The notes: generated from the letters alone by a model not told the origin. Shown: positions 1-11,640, numbered from the stretch's first letter. The stretch is 64,000 nucleotides of DNA from Welwitschia mirabilis (GCA_051453625.1 JBOZIK010000001.1:220892885-220956884), one strand, 5' to 3'. A program made the numbers and translations.

Positions 1-1030
1 ACTTATCTTTGGTTATAGTTTTGAATGTAGTTATAGGGTCCTTGGTTCAAAGCATAAACTTCTTCATAAATTCTCTCTTTGCACATAGGAAGTAAAGGAT
101 ATTCTTTCATGACATGATAACTATCCTTGCATAAATCATAAGTTGAAACAATAATTTGACTTTTCTTTGTTGCCACTTTAGCATCAAGGACCATATTGGT
201 GTATTTATCTAAAGTAAAAGTCAAATCCTTAATGAAACTAGTTGGTTCATTTTCTATTTTAGTTGTAGCTTTCTCATGTTTAACTTCTTCGAGGTCTTTG
301 ATGATTTGGACTATTATTCTAGTGTCTCTAGATGAGGGTTTTGGCTAAGTTTGACTTACTTCAACTAAATCTTCTAATATCTTCTAAGAATCTTCTAGGG
401 TTTGATTTAGGAGGTTGCCTCTATAAGAAAAATCTACAAGTTGCTTGGTATGACTGTTTAACCCACTATAGAAATATTCTATTAACTCTACCTTAGAAAA
501 GGCATCTACAAGATTTGAGTGTAATGCCACAAAGAATCACTCATAAGCAGAGGCATAATCTTCATTAGGTAATTGTTGAAAGTTTGTGACTTATTTCTTA
601 CATTTCCGGATGGTGGTTTCATTCATAAATCTTTTGATAAAGGCTTCTTAAACTTGATTCCAAGATTTTAGGCTCTTATGAGAAATTGTTCTAAGCTAAA
701 GTTTAGCCTTATCTCATAATTTGATGGGAAAAATGACCATGTAGGTTCTATCAGTTATGCGCTTTTATTGTTTTCAAAAGTAAAAATGAGTTGTTCAATG
801 TCAGTGATGTTTTATAGGGGGTCTTCATCAGGTTCTCCTTGAAAGGTAGGATAAGCATTTAAGTTTTTAAGTTCCACATTATCCCCAAGAGGTAAGTCAA
901 AATGGTTTTGAATTTTAAGTCATTTATTTGCTATGAGATCTCTTAAAGTAGCACGAGGAGTAAGAGTAATGGTTCCAATGATAGGGGGTGGATTCAAAGA
1001 GATAGGTTGTTTTTGGTAAGAGGTCAACAT
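1..1030 (-). pseudogene. E1 gag relic, Athila-type Ty3/gypsy
   Basis: Remnant of a retrotransposon gag (particle coat protein). The minus strand reads from an ATG at 1030; near the N-terminus it gives IIGT, then TLRDLIANK, then a block NHFDLPLGDNVELKN followed by a stop. The last part (224 to 3) is open and holds a degenerate CCHC zinc knuckle, YDLCKDSYHVMKEYP, where the first and last Cys are Tyr. The start is supported by a homologous ATG in E2 at 42413. Several stops and frame changes break the middle. The primer-binding site and LTR lie just upstream at 1491-3350, and pol would continue left of the window. Assignment to Athila rests on similarity to E2 and on the primer-binding site type. 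Confidence 0.8.
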
Positions 1031-1490
1031 GGTATTAGATTTTTTAAAATTAAAATCAGACTCTTCTGCAAAATTAAAATAGAAATTTTAGGAATTTCTA
1101 AAGTTTGCATACCTGAGCTATTTTAATTTTCAATTTCAAAATTTAGCAAACCTTCTCTGATATTTTTTGCAATGAATTATTTCTCTCTCTGGTATTTTTC
1201 ACCTTTTTCAATCTTAACTATTCAGTCTTAGGGTTGAAGCATCATCCTGTATGTCATTTGGATGATAACCCAGACGATAGAAACACAGACATCCATAGAA
1301 CGAGGAAAACCAGAAAAGGGACAGTCATCCGACTATGACGTCTAAACGACGAAGGGGAAAGTCGGACGTCAGAGGTTAGTAAAAAGTAAAAACTAAAACA
1401 AAAAACTTACAGAGTACTAGTACACTGCTGCTGCAGCAAACACCCAAAATATTCACTGGAGCAATGAAAACTCTTGATTTTCAAGTAGCC

Positions 1491-1509
1491 TTTTCTAGTA
1501 ACGGTGCCA
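1491..1509 (-). other. E1 primer-binding site (tRNA-Asp type)
   Basis: Read on the minus strand this is TGGCACCGTTACTAGAAAA, close to the TGGCGCCGTTGCCGGGGA site that Athila/Tat elements use to prime reverse transcription. It lies 3 bases inside the LTR end at 1513, as expected for a minus-strand element. The differences are mostly G-to-A or C-to-T. Confidence 0.75.
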
Positions 1510-2082
1510 ATTTGTTGCAGTATGAATTTATGCAATGTTTCACGCCTTGATCTAAATCCTGTTAATTACAAATAAGATACATAAAAACAGCACGCTAGTA
1601 TAGTCAAGAGTAATACAAATGTTGTAATTCCATTAAACGTCAATAGTATAGATAATAAAGAGTTGATTTCAAAAATAAATATGTAACCCTAATCTACTGA
1701 AATAAATTACAATGCATGGAATTAAAATAACGATGCAAAACTAATCTATGAAAAGAAATAATAATGCATCTAATCTAATTGAGATCAACCTTGACAAAGG
1801 CTATCCTCATAATCTATGTAATAGAAGAAACCTGTCATGAATCTTAAACAACATAAACTATGAGGGAGAGATTCCTGCATATATTGAACAAAAAGGATAA
1901 TTCATATTAAAAAGCATGAAAGACATCTGTATCACAAAGTAGTCGTTTCTTAATGGAGGAAACGCCGCCCAACACCAAGGTAACGTCTTTCTGGATTACA
2001 AGATGGTTCTCCGGTCCCAAAATCTCCTGTCACGAGAATGTCAGGTACTATCGAAGATGATTAGGAATCGAGGGGGAGACCT

Positions 2083-2092
2083 TTATTTATAG
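2083..2092 (-). promoter_or_regulatory. TATA box in E1 LTR
   Basis: Minus strand CTATAAATAA inside the LTR, preceded by a CTC-rich stretch, is a likely core promoter of the element. The same site recurs at 2865-2874 in the duplicated block beyond the gap (TTATAAATAA). Function is inferred from motif and position only. Confidence 0.5.
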
Positions 2093-2226
2093 GCAGAAAG
2101 GGGAAAGAGACTAATAAAAAAACATAACATAAAACTCTAGCTAACATGAAAAGGAAAGTCGCAATTAACAAGCGATAACTCAGGAATACAATGTGTCAAA
2201 GTATCAGAGGACAGTGTCATCCAGGT

Positions 2227-2690
2227 NNNNNNNNNNNNNNNNNNNNNNNNNNNNNNNNNNNNNNNNNNNNNNNNNNNNNNNNNNNNNNNNNNNNNNNNNN
2301 NNNNNNNNNNNNNNNNNNNNNNNNNNNNNNNNNNNNNNNNNNNNNNNNNNNNNNNNNNNNNNNNNNNNNNNNNNNNNNNNNNNNNNNNNNNNNNNNNNNN
2401 NNNNNNNNNNNNNNNNNNNNNNNNNNNNNNNNNNNNNNNNNNNNNNNNNNNNNNNNNNNNNNNNNNNNNNNNNNNNNNNNNNNNNNNNNNNNNNNNNNNN
2501 NNNNNNNNNNNNNNNNNNNNNNNNNNNNNNNNNNNNNNNNNNNNNNNNNNNNNNNNNNNNNNNNNNNNNNNNNNNNNNNNNNNNNNNNNNNNNNNNNNNN
2601 NNNNNNNNNNNNNNNNNNNNNNNNNNNNNNNNNNNNNNNNNNNNNNNNNNNNNNNNNNNNNNNNNNNNNNNNNNNNNNNNNNNNNNNNNN
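2227..2690. other. Assembly gap (464 N) between duplicated LTR blocks
   Basis: Run of Ns. The sequence about 300 bases to its left (AAGACATCTGTATCACAAAG onward) recurs directly to its right at about 90% identity by eye, so the gap may hide a real tandem duplication or a mis-join of two LTR copies. Any open frame that crosses it is an artefact. Confidence 0.95.
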
Positions 2691-4439
2691 AAAAGCATAA
2701 AAGACATCTGTATCACAAAGTAGTCATTCCTAAATAAAGGAAACGCCATCCAACACCAAGGTAGTATCCCTCTAGATTATAAGATGATTATTAGGTCCCA
2801 AGATCTCCTGCCACAAGAATGACAGGTACTATTGAAGATGATTAAGGATCGAGGGGGAAGACCTTTATTTATAAACAGAAAAGGAAGAGAAACTGATAGA
2901 TAAGTAGAGGAGAAACCCTAGCTAACATGCAAAGTAAAGTCGCAAAGAAGTAGCAACAACTCGGGAAAACATTCGGTAAAAGTGTAAGAGAATAGTATAA
3001 TCCTTTTTGTTGTCCAGACAAACTAGGAGATGATGAAGACTGACAATGAGATATCTATTTAGCTCCCAGTCTAACTACTTGTCAACTGCATGTAAACTTA
3101 TTATCCCCTTGTTTGAGATGTCATCTGCTACTGACGTCCAGAAGACAAGGTGGACAGTGGTATTTTCTCAATCTTAAGTCATCCTGATCACTTGTTGTTT
3201 GTGGGAATCATTATTCAAAAATCCAATTTACCTGCAAAACAACCTAGAATACCCTATTAAATACATGTAAGTTGGTGGCGCAATAATCCAAAATTTTATG
3301 AATACCACTTATTTATCAAAATTCTATATCCTTAGCTTTTCCCCCTAACATATGCATGAATTATAAATTAATCATATTTTTAAAAGAAAGTTAAGCTCCG
3401 TAACATACACCTAAAACTTTAAATTTTCTTATGTTATAAAATAAATTAGTTTTCCTAATATGGCCCTCTCCTACATGTTAAGTATTTCATCATTTCCTAA
3501 ATAATTAAAATAACATATTATGATAATGATTAATCTAACATTAATTAAAATCACTCGTTATTCTAACAAGTTATAGAAAAACCAATAATGAAAATATAGA
3601 GAATTTTAACAACAAAAATCAAAATCCTTTACAATTGCTATTACAAGGTTAAGCAGGTTTAACCAAAATCCACTTAATTTAGTTTGGAACTCACCTGTGA
3701 AGTAAATCATTGTAATGACTATCCAACCAGTTGAGTTGTAAGAGAATCCATAGATTCCTTTTAATTCATCACTGAAATTTTAAAAGTCATAAAAGAACTA
3801 CAGGTTTTACTCCAAGATAAATATTTCAACATAAAGTATAATTCTCTATGCCCTCCTTAGCATTTGAGATCTAGTTTTACACCTGTTTACATAAGAAATA
3901 TGGAGTAAGAGATGTGGAAATTTCATAGCTTCTAATATGATTTAAGAAAGGCAAGATTAAGATACCAAGTCTCAAGATTTGATAAGGCAAGAATTAAGAA
4001 TTTCTAAGAAATGATGGACATATTAAGAATTCCAAAGGATAATATTATGGAAATGATATGAGAAATAACTAGTTTTTAAATTTCCTCCACTACCTCATTT
4101 GGCGATCTGTGAGGTCCACTATCCCTCTTGGTGATCTGTAAATTTCTCATAATATATTCTCTTAATCGATTTCCTCATTTGATAATTTATGAAGCTATTA
4201 TATCTAGATTTTCGTAAGCTTAGAAAACCTTTCTAGTCATTTAGATAAATAACTAAATATTAGAAAATTTATGATAATAAATAAGTCCAGTTTCTAATTG
4301 TTCAAAAATAACAAAAGTAATAGTTAAACTAAGTATTTACATGATCATTTATGTTATAATTTATATAGGTATTACTTTTAGTAACTAATTTGAAGATTGA
4401 GTTAATTATGGAATTTACTATTAGTTATGCATGTTTCTC

Positions 4440-5200
4440 TATTCTTACAATTTGAAAATTTGAAGACTTAGCTTATCTTTGGAAATTAATTGTAGCTTTG
4501 ATATAGATTTCTCTTAATTATATCTTGTTCATACAATAGTACTAATATGTGATCTAAAGTATTTGCTCATGTTACTTATCTCATGTAGTTAAATGAATTT
4601 ATTGAATATTATTATATTATTATTTACACCTAGTGGTCAAGCTTGGAAAAGATGGATTGTGGGAACCTAAATTACCTATAGAACTTAAACCTTATCATTA
4701 GTCCTACTGTTAGTCATTTGTTATAAATACCTAAGTTCCCTAGCCATTAGAGTTATAGATTCGTGCTTTAGAATTATGATTGTGTTGGAGCTTAAATACA
4801 GATAGTTTAACTTGAAGACTTAGCTTAAGAATATGTGTGGTTCCTAAATCCTCCTCTTGTAAATACTTGTATGGTTTTAATTTTGTATTTGCATGGTTTG
4901 ATGTATGAATTATCATGCTTGCTTATAAATGATTGAATAATTATAAAGACTTATTGAGTATCTTGTTAGTCTTGGAGTTTGTAAGTCTTGTCATCATGTG
5001 TGTCCCTTATGTTATGATTCTTGTAATTAATCTTGCCTATTCTGTCAACCTTATTTAGATAAACCCTTACTGCCAATTTGTTGTACAGTGTTTGTGGATG
5101 ACTTGTGTTTTTTTGACTATGGCTTGATGTTAAATAATAAAACTAAATTTGGCCATGGTAACTAGTTGTTCGAACCTTAGAGAGTGATATTTTCTGTTGT
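4440..5200 (+). other. Possible solo LTR relic
   Basis: A clear TATA-like TTATAAATAC lies at 4721-4730, followed by T-rich, ATTTGTATTTGCATGG-like sequence that resembles the transcribed part of an LTR. The 16-bp string TTGAAGACTTAGCTTA occurs twice, at about 4460 and 4812. No TG/CA ends or target duplication could be fixed, so this is a weak call; a promoter of a lost gene is equally possible. Confidence 0.2.
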
Positions 5201-5810
5201 AAGTACCATGACCATGGAACTAAACCTTTAGAAAGAAAAAGGTAAAACTAGAACTTATTTAAATTTATTAAACTAATTAAGATACTCTCCCCTCTCATGT
5301 GGGCCGCTCCATATTGTGCAGCTTCTGCTTGAAACCTTAGGAAGTTTTTCAATCTCTCTTTTATTTACTCCTCCTCCATGCATATCCTTCCTTAACGAAT
5401 CGGTGAAGGGCATGTGTAGATTATTCATAGGGCTCTCTTCCTGTGCCATAATTAAAAAGTCTTAAGTTTAAGAAGCCATGGATAACTTCTCATAAATGTC
5501 CCCTTCCCCAATCGCAGTGGTCCTTCTTCTCCAACCTGCAATGTTTAGACCTCCTCCTGTGTCCATCTCAGATGCTCTACATTCGTGGATCTCCTGAATG
5601 CTGACACTAAGCACCCTTCTCCCCTCCCTTCATGTAGGTGCTTCTTCCCTATGCATTGCCTATCACTACGTGATGCACCAGCAGGCGTCCATCATCCCTC
5701 CAATATGACGTGATCCATATTTCATCTTGCTCCCTTTTCTCTGTTCATCTACGTTTCCTCAGCTAACTCTGCTCAGCTAGTAATAAACAAATGTTATTGA
5801 GTGTCTTCCC

Positions 5811-5868
5811 ATTCGTCTTTACAGGTGGAATATCTAGAGGAGCAAATTCGTCTTTACAGGTGGAATAT
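5811..5868 (+). repeat. 35-bp tandem duplication
   Basis: A 23-base string beginning ATTCGTCTTTACAGG occurs at 5811-5833 and again at 5846-5868 with no mismatch, period 35. The copies are identical while the surroundings are degraded, so the duplication is probably recent. Confidence 0.85.
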
Positions 5869-5987
5869 TGCATGTGAATTTCAACTTGCCTCATGTAAAC
5901 GATGTTTTAAGGGTGATTTTTGTTCATTTTCTTATTCTTCACCTTGTAGTGTTGGATCTCTTTGCATGTTAATTTCACCTTGTTTTT

Positions 5988-5994
<7 letters not shown>

Positions 5995-6021
<27 letters not shown>
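5995..6021 (+). repeat. Poly(A) run of 27 A
   Basis: Uninterrupted A-tract following a segment (5290-5990) that is visibly more GC-rich than its surroundings. This is what the 3' end of a LINE, SINE or processed transcript copy looks like. I could not find a reverse transcriptase, a Pol III promoter or flanking target duplications, so the element type is open. Confidence 0.6.
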
Positions 6022-6022
<1 letters not shown>

Positions 6023-6977
6023 TAGACTAATCACATTGTCACTCCGAATCTGCTAAGGATTGTCCTTGCTCAAACGCCCAAAGTGTCCTGCAAAATGTGC
6101 AGACAGAACATAGAGATCCAACACTCCCTTTCTTAGCTGAGTGAAACACCAACACGAAGTAATAATAGGCTCTGAGTTCAAGTTCTCAAAGTGCCCTTTT
6201 CATCAGAACCTTTAAGTGATGACTTAAATCCCTAACATTATGTTATATAAGTGGATCTGACTTAGAACCTTTGTGTACAGTAAATAAAAGGGAGAACTTT
6301 AATAACTTAATTTAAATATTAGTCTATACATTTAGCTTATTCATGGCATTTTCCTATTTATATTAATACATTTTGATCCTATACACCTTTTAAGCAAACA
6401 TATAGATTAATGATTGATTAAGATATGAATTAGAGACTATTACATTAAAACTTTATCATATCTTTTAGATCTTATATTCTACCATGACATCTGTAGAAAA
6501 ATTTTATGACACTAGTTACACTATTATTGACATCTAAATTTATAAAAATATGTAATAAAACTTAAGCTTTGGTGAAGGCTCTAAGTCCTCCTAGCTCTCA
6601 TATATTACTTAATAAGCATGCTAAGTAAGATTTTTAATCCCAAAGAGCATTAAATAATACCAAGTAAAGAACTAAGATTACTCTAAAACTTTACTTGAAG
6701 TAGTAAAAAATTCATGAAGAACTTTAATTATATTCAAGCATAACAAGTATAGAAAACTAAACTCACTTAATATTAAGAAATCAAATTAAGAACGAGAACT
6801 AATAACATTACTTTTATCATAAAGAACTTCAACCCTATTTAAGAATAACAAGTATGAAAAACTATACATACTTACTATGAAAAACTCAGATTAAGAATGA
6901 AACTAGATTTTACTAATTAAAAAGAGTTATGCTACATCAAATCAAGGAAGAAATCATAATAATAGAAATGTTATGCT

Positions 6978-8095
6978 TGATGGGATCAAGAACCCGATGA
7001 CGGGGAAATGAAAAATAGAATGTAAAACATAGAACAGAAACTATCGATTTAGAAGCACGTAGGATTTATAGTGATTCGGAAACTCTTCTACTCCACTTTT
7101 GATGATCATCTTCTATCAAGCTTGATCTCAGATCTTTGTTACTTTACAGGTTTTGCCAAGTTCACCTATTAATCCTTAGAAGTAGACTTTTACAGGCTAA
7201 GTTTCAACCTTAACAATGGACTTTTGTAAGCTAAGTCTCAACCTCAAAAAGTAATGGACGTGATGTAATGCAGCCTTGGTAGCTCTAATATCACACATTT
7301 AGTATCAGTACAAAGAATGGAGCTCTTCTCCAAATAAATACAATGACAAAGTCCTTAAATCTGATTCTAAGTAAAGTCCTTTTTCAAGAATAGATCTTCT
7401 CAATCAGATATGTATCAATACAAAAGATGTTCCAATGAAATATGCCACTTGATCTTTCAGACCCATAATGAATATGCTAGCTTTAAAAAGCGCCAAAAAG
7501 ATTTCTAGTTCATCTCTTACTTAGATATTTATAATGAAGGGTTACTAGGATTTAATACAATTGAATTGCGCCTTCAACTGCTATAAATGACTAACAAAGG
7601 GCTAGGTAATAACTAGGTAATAGATACATAACGTCTACAAGATTTACTTTTCCATACCATCAGATCGACCTTATAAAAATCCGGTTAACCCCATGAGAAC
7701 TCAATTGATCTCATCCTGAGTCCAGTTGACCCCTTGCCTCTTAGTCTGAAACTATGGACTATCAGCTTCTCAGGTTTGGTCAACTCCATGAAATTTGGTT
7801 AATCCCTTTCCTCTCAGTTTAGGATTACTGGCTCTGAGGATCACAGGTCCAGTCAACCGCTTCATAATCCAGTTCACCCCTTTGGGTTCAGTTCATTTCT
7901 TTATGTCTGCTTCAGGTGTGGTTACCCCCTCTAGGATCTGGTCGACCCCCACTTGAGCTAAATATAACTGATTAGTTTCTTTCATGCATTTTGATCCAAA
8001 ACATTGACCTACATAACTAAAACTCATCTACCCACAATATGTAACAATCTATACTATATTAGAAAAATTAGTTTGACATCAAATACAACCTAAAA
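6978..8095 (-). repeat. E6 3' LTR
   Basis: Matches 13653-14865 along its length but lacks about 110 bases near its left end (after GATCAAGAACC). In element orientation it begins TTTTAGGTTG where the other LTR begins TGTTAGGTTA, so the expected TG start has decayed. TATA-like ATTATAAATA lies on the minus strand at about 7525-7534. It holds a series of GGTCGACC-like octamers (7660-7952). Confidence 0.9.
7660..7952. repeat. Dispersed GGTCGACC-like octamers in E6 LTR
   Basis: About eight variants of one palindromic octamer (GGTTAACC, AGTTGACC, GGTCAACT, AGTCAACC, GGTCGACC) are spaced irregularly at roughly 20-70 bases. The same array occurs at 14424-14714 in the other LTR. Differences between copies are mainly C/T and G/A. 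A role as enhancer or packaging signal would be speculation. Confidence 0.65.
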
Positions 8096-8395
8096 ATCTT
8101 CCTCTTTGACATTAATGGCAAACAATTTAGTGATTTCAAAGATTCAATTAATTTAAACTCATTCACTAAAAAATAAAAAATCTCCCCCTTATGTTAAGGC
8201 ATATACATATGTAAGCAAAAAGTAAGATAGGTAATCTTTTCTCCTCCTTTGATTAAATAGCACAAAAGTACAATAAAAAGAGCATATTAAAAGAACTACA
8301 TCTTCTCTACCCCTTTGACATCAATGGAAAATAAATTTAAAAGTTAGATATATGGCTAAAAATAACAAGTACATTTGCTCCCCCTATCTTGATAT
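8096..8395 (-). other. E6 polypurine tract and extra tract-like motifs
   Basis: Directly inside the 3' LTR the minus strand reads CAAAGAGGAAGAT, the likely plus-strand primer. Further tract-like motifs follow: AAGGGGGAGA (8181-8190), CAAAGGGGTAGAGAAG (about 8303-8318) and AAGATAGGGGGAGC (about 8376-8390). Two are accompanied by a TTGACATCAATGG-like sequence. Multiple polypurine-like motifs in this position are known for Sireviruses. Confidence 0.65.
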
Positions 8396-8984
8396 TAAAT
8401 GATACATAATGAAAATCCAAAAGTTTGATACACCCTTAGAGAACCATGAATACGAATTGTGAAAGGACAGTGCTAACAAATAATGTAAGATGAGATCAGA
8501 AATACTTATAACATCCAATTACACATAATTAAATAATACACCTTACGAACACAGTATAGTCTCAACTGATAAGATCAAAGAATACTCAATAATTTGATTT
8601 TCATAGACAAATTTTAATTCATTCTAAATTGAAATAGTAATTTTAATTCTTTTTCAAACATATCAAACCAAAATAATGTAAGAATTGAGTAAAAGAAGAT
8701 AGTTTCATTACATTTTGAATTCAACAAAGTAAGTCACATGAGATAATGGTTTTTAAATGTAGAAGTGTTCATACATGAATAAGATAAAAATAATTTTATC
8801 AAAGAATCATAGTAAACACCAAAAGAATAAATCAGATGATAAACAAATTACAGATGACTTTTGTTCTACTACTGCTGCTACTATAGAACTTTTCAATAAA
8901 TGTTCGACTGATCTATACTGGTTGACTAAATACGATGTTCAATCAACCATCCTGCACTTAATGATAGGATGGAAAAAGAACCCC

Positions 8985-9750
8985 TAGTTTATGTTTGAGA
9001 TGAATAAAGGTATTAAAATTTAGGGATTTAGTGAAAATATCTACTAATTGTTGTTCTGTAGGAATAAAGTTCATAGATATATGACCTTTTTTTACCTGAT
9101 CACAAAGAAAATGATGTCTAAGTTCGATATTATTCATTATTGAATGCTATACTAGATTATTAGAAATATTACTAGCACTAGTATTATCATAAAAAATATG
9201 AACTTATTCAAAAGATATTCCAAAATCTCTTAACATTTCTTTCATCCATAAGAGGTGAGTGCAACAAATTCCTATAGTAATATATTCAGCTTCTGCAGTG
9301 GCAAGAGAAATAGAATTTTCTTTCTTACTTGTCCAACCAACTAGACCTAAACCTAGAAGGAAATAGTTTCCACTTGTTCTTTTTCTATCATCTTTGCATC
9401 CTGTCCAATCAGCATCACTAAAACCTACAAGATCAAAAGATGTTTCATTTAGATATCATAAACCATAATTACATGTACCTTTTATGTATCTTATTATTCT
9501 TTTTAGTATTTGAAAATGTTATTCTTTTGGATTTGATTGATGTCTAGCACAAAATCCAATACTAAACATGATATTTGGTCTACTCATAGTTAAGTATAAT
9601 AAACTACCAATCATGCTTCTATAAATTTTTTGATCTACGGATTTTTCATTTTCATCCAAGCTTACTTTGCATGAAGTAGACATTGGAGTATCAACTGTCT
9701 TTGCATTTTATAACCTAAAATGTTTGATCAAATCTTGTGCATATTTGGAT
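8985..9750 (-). pseudogene. E6 RNase H domain relic
   Basis: RNase H of the copia polyprotein, which removes the RNA template during reverse transcription. The minus strand reads RSMIGSLLYL (broken by small changes), SLATAEAEYIT, CDNTSA-like YDNTSASNIS, RHHFLCDQVKKGHI and finally EQQLVDIFTKSLNF, all standard landmarks in the right order. It ends near 8985, where polyprotein similarity stops. Stops are few here (for example one in NNLV*HS), so this is the best preserved part of E6. Confidence 0.88.
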
Positions 9751-10445
9751 TGAGAAATAAATATTCCATCATTTGTTTGTTTTATTTGTAGTCCAAGAAA
9801 CTATTAACTTCACCTAACATACTCATTTCAAATTGATTTGTCATAATCTTTGCAAATTATTTTGACAAATTTTCATTTAAGGCACCAAAAATAATATCAT
9901 ATACATAAATTTGTATAATAATAAAATCATCTCTCAGCTTCTTAACAAATAAAATTTTATTTATAGTTCCACAATCATATCCATTTTTATTCAAAAAGGT
10001 AACTAACTTTTTATACCATGCTCTTGGTGCTTGTTTTAATCCATATAGTGCTTTCTTGAGTCTGTATACATGATTAGATATATATGGATTAATAAAAACT
10101 TGAGGTTGTTCAACATAGACTTCTTCATTTAATTAACCATTTAAAAATGCACTTTTTACATCCATTTGATAAATCTTAAAGTTTTTAAAAGATGAAAAAA
10201 ATAAGAACATTATAATGCTATCTAATCTTACAATAGAAGCAAAATTATCTTCTACATCAATCCCTTCTATTTGATTAAAACCTTGAGCTACAAATCTTGC
10301 TTTGTTCTTGATAACATTGTTTTCTTTATCACATTTGTTCTTAAAGATTTATTTTGTACTAATGAAATTCTTATCTTTTGATCTCTCCACTAGTTTCTAA
10401 ACATTGTTTCTCTTGAACTGTTGTAGCTTGTCTTTCATTCCTAAC
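9750..10445 (-). pseudogene. E6 reverse transcriptase relic with YVDD changed to YVYD
   Basis: Copia reverse transcriptase. On the minus strand: ARFVAQGFNQIEGID, then IYQMDVKSAFLNG with the first catalytic Asp kept, [27 protein letters not shown], and then [10 protein letters not shown], where the catalytic YVDD has become YVYD. That single change should abolish polymerisation, and stops follow within 40 residues. The domain continues into the integrase-RT linker at 10445-10942 and downstream into RNase H without a gap. Confidence 0.9.
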
Positions 10446-10942
10446 ATCCATTATTCATGATTTTATGCTTCTTTAAAGTTCTTGGGTTCTATTTTTGAAA
10501 AATAGTAGACATGGACACACAAATTTTCCATTGAACCTCTTATTTTTACTCTTGAGTTAACTTCTCTAATGATAGATTCCAATGGATGATCTTTTAGAAG
10601 TTTAGGATTTTTTGGTATACCTTCTTTTACTTGAGCTTCATTTGTTTTGGTAACACCTTAACTTGTAATGGGAATACTTGGGTTTATGATTTCTTCTTCA
10701 TCTGTGTTGCTTATCTTTGAATTAATCTCATCAATTTGCATATTTATTGATTCTTTTGTAGTTAAGATTCTTTTATTGAACACACGGTAGGCTCTACTTC
10801 TTATTAAGTATCCTAAAAAGATGGCTTCATATTCTTTTGATTCAAATTTTCTCAAATGTTACATATCTTTTAGGACATAACACTTACTTCCATATACCTT
10901 AAAATATAACACATTTGGTTATCTTCTATTTTATAGCTCATA
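10445..10942 (-). pseudogene. E6 integrase C-terminus/linker, left copy
   Basis: Minus strand contains FESKEYEAIFLGY, RSRAYRVFNK and a Ser/Ile/Pro-rich linker ending INPSIPIT, the variable region between integrase and reverse transcriptase in copia proteins. It is homologous to 11042-11780 across the gap but differs at roughly one base in ten by eye. Whether both copies exist in the genome side by side cannot be decided here. Confidence 0.75.
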
Positions 10943-11042
10943 NNNNNNNNNNNNNNNNNNNNNNNNNNNNNNNNNNNNNNNNNNNNNNNNNNNNNNNNNN
11001 NNNNNNNNNNNNNNNNNNNNNNNNNNNNNNNNNNNNNNNNNN
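10943..11042. other. Assembly gap (exactly 100 N)
   Basis: A 100-N block, the usual placeholder for a gap of unknown size. The same stretch of the E6 polyprotein is found on both sides (10200-10942 and 11042-11780), which suggests that two related copies or haplotypes were joined here. Confidence 0.95.
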
Positions 11043-11640
11043 AATGCTATCTAATCTTGCAACAGGAGCAAAAGTATCTCCTACATCAATTCCTTCTATT
11101 TGGTTAAAACCTTGAGCTAAAAGTCTTTCTTTTCTTTTGATAACATTGTTTTCTTTATCACATTTATTCTTAAAGATTCATTTTATATCAATAATATTAT
11201 TATCTTTTAATCTCACTAGTAGTTTTTAAACATTATTTTTCTTGAACTGTTATAGCTCGTCTTACATTGCTAACATCCATTCTTCATAATTTTTAGCTTC
11301 TTCGAAATCCTTGAGTTCTATTTTTGAAACATAGTAGACATTGACACATAAATTGTTCATTGAATGTCTTATTTTTACTCTTAAATTAATTTCTCCAATG
11401 ACAAATTCTAGTGGATGATCTTTTGGAAGTTTAGGCTTTTTTAGTGTACCTTCTTTTACTTGAGCTTCATTTGTTTCAATAAAACCTTCATTTGTAATGG
11501 GAATACTTGGGTTTATGGTTTCTTCTTTATCTATTTTTCTTACCTTTAGATCAATCTCATTAATTTGCACATTTATTAATTCTTCTACAGTTAAGCTTCT
11601 TTTTTTGAACACACAGTAGGGTTTACTTCTTGTTGAATAT
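11042..11640 (-). pseudogene. E6 linker and start of RT, right copy
   Basis: Second copy of the integrase-RT linker. The frame at 11612-11262 is open for 116 codons and ends in a block rich in Glu and Lys (DFEEAKNYEEWMLAM), the conserved sequence before the copia reverse transcriptase. The RT start follows from 11260 down to the gap (FNQIEGID). Upstream it is continuous with the integrase, so this copy belongs to the same molecule as the gag-PR-IN part. Confidence 0.78.

Larger units (their letters stand above)
1513..3350 (-). repeat. E1 5' LTR (contains an assembly gap)
   Basis: The LTR starts (plus orientation) TGTTGCAG next to the primer-binding site and probably ends CCCCCTAACA at 3350, giving TG...CA ends; read on the minus strand it begins TGTTAGGGGG. 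It carries two copies of a block of about 300 bases (about 1913-2226 and 2691-3000) separated by Ns, so the true length is uncertain. The left end is firm and the right end is inferred. No partner LTR is in the window, so no target duplication can be checked. Confidence 0.65.
3351..6977. other. Unassigned old sequence, no gene seen
   Basis: AT-rich sequence with no coding frame that resembles a protein I know. It includes a TATA-bearing patch around 4440-5200 and a poly(A)-ended patch at 5290-6021, listed separately. Around 6720-6905 a diverged near-tandem repeat of about 100 bases is visible (TTCAAGCATAACAAGTATAG and TTTAAGAATAACAAGTATGA). It is the flank into which E6 inserted; it continues after 14870 as AGCCTTGAAGG. 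Confidence 0.5.

Noticed and set aside
2191-2749. Long open frames over N runs (also at 10915-11115, 27512-28015 and 30960-31451)
   Set aside because: They consist almost entirely of unknown bases; no coding evidence.
6150-6185. tRNA-derived SINE promoter (GAGTTCAAGTTCTC resembling a B box)
   Set aside because: No A box at a suitable distance and no tRNA-like fold; the match is short and degenerate.
8775-8987. Plus-strand 70-codon gene next to E6 RNase H
   Set aside because: It sits antisense in the E6 3' region beside the end of the polyprotein; no similarity seen, probably chance.
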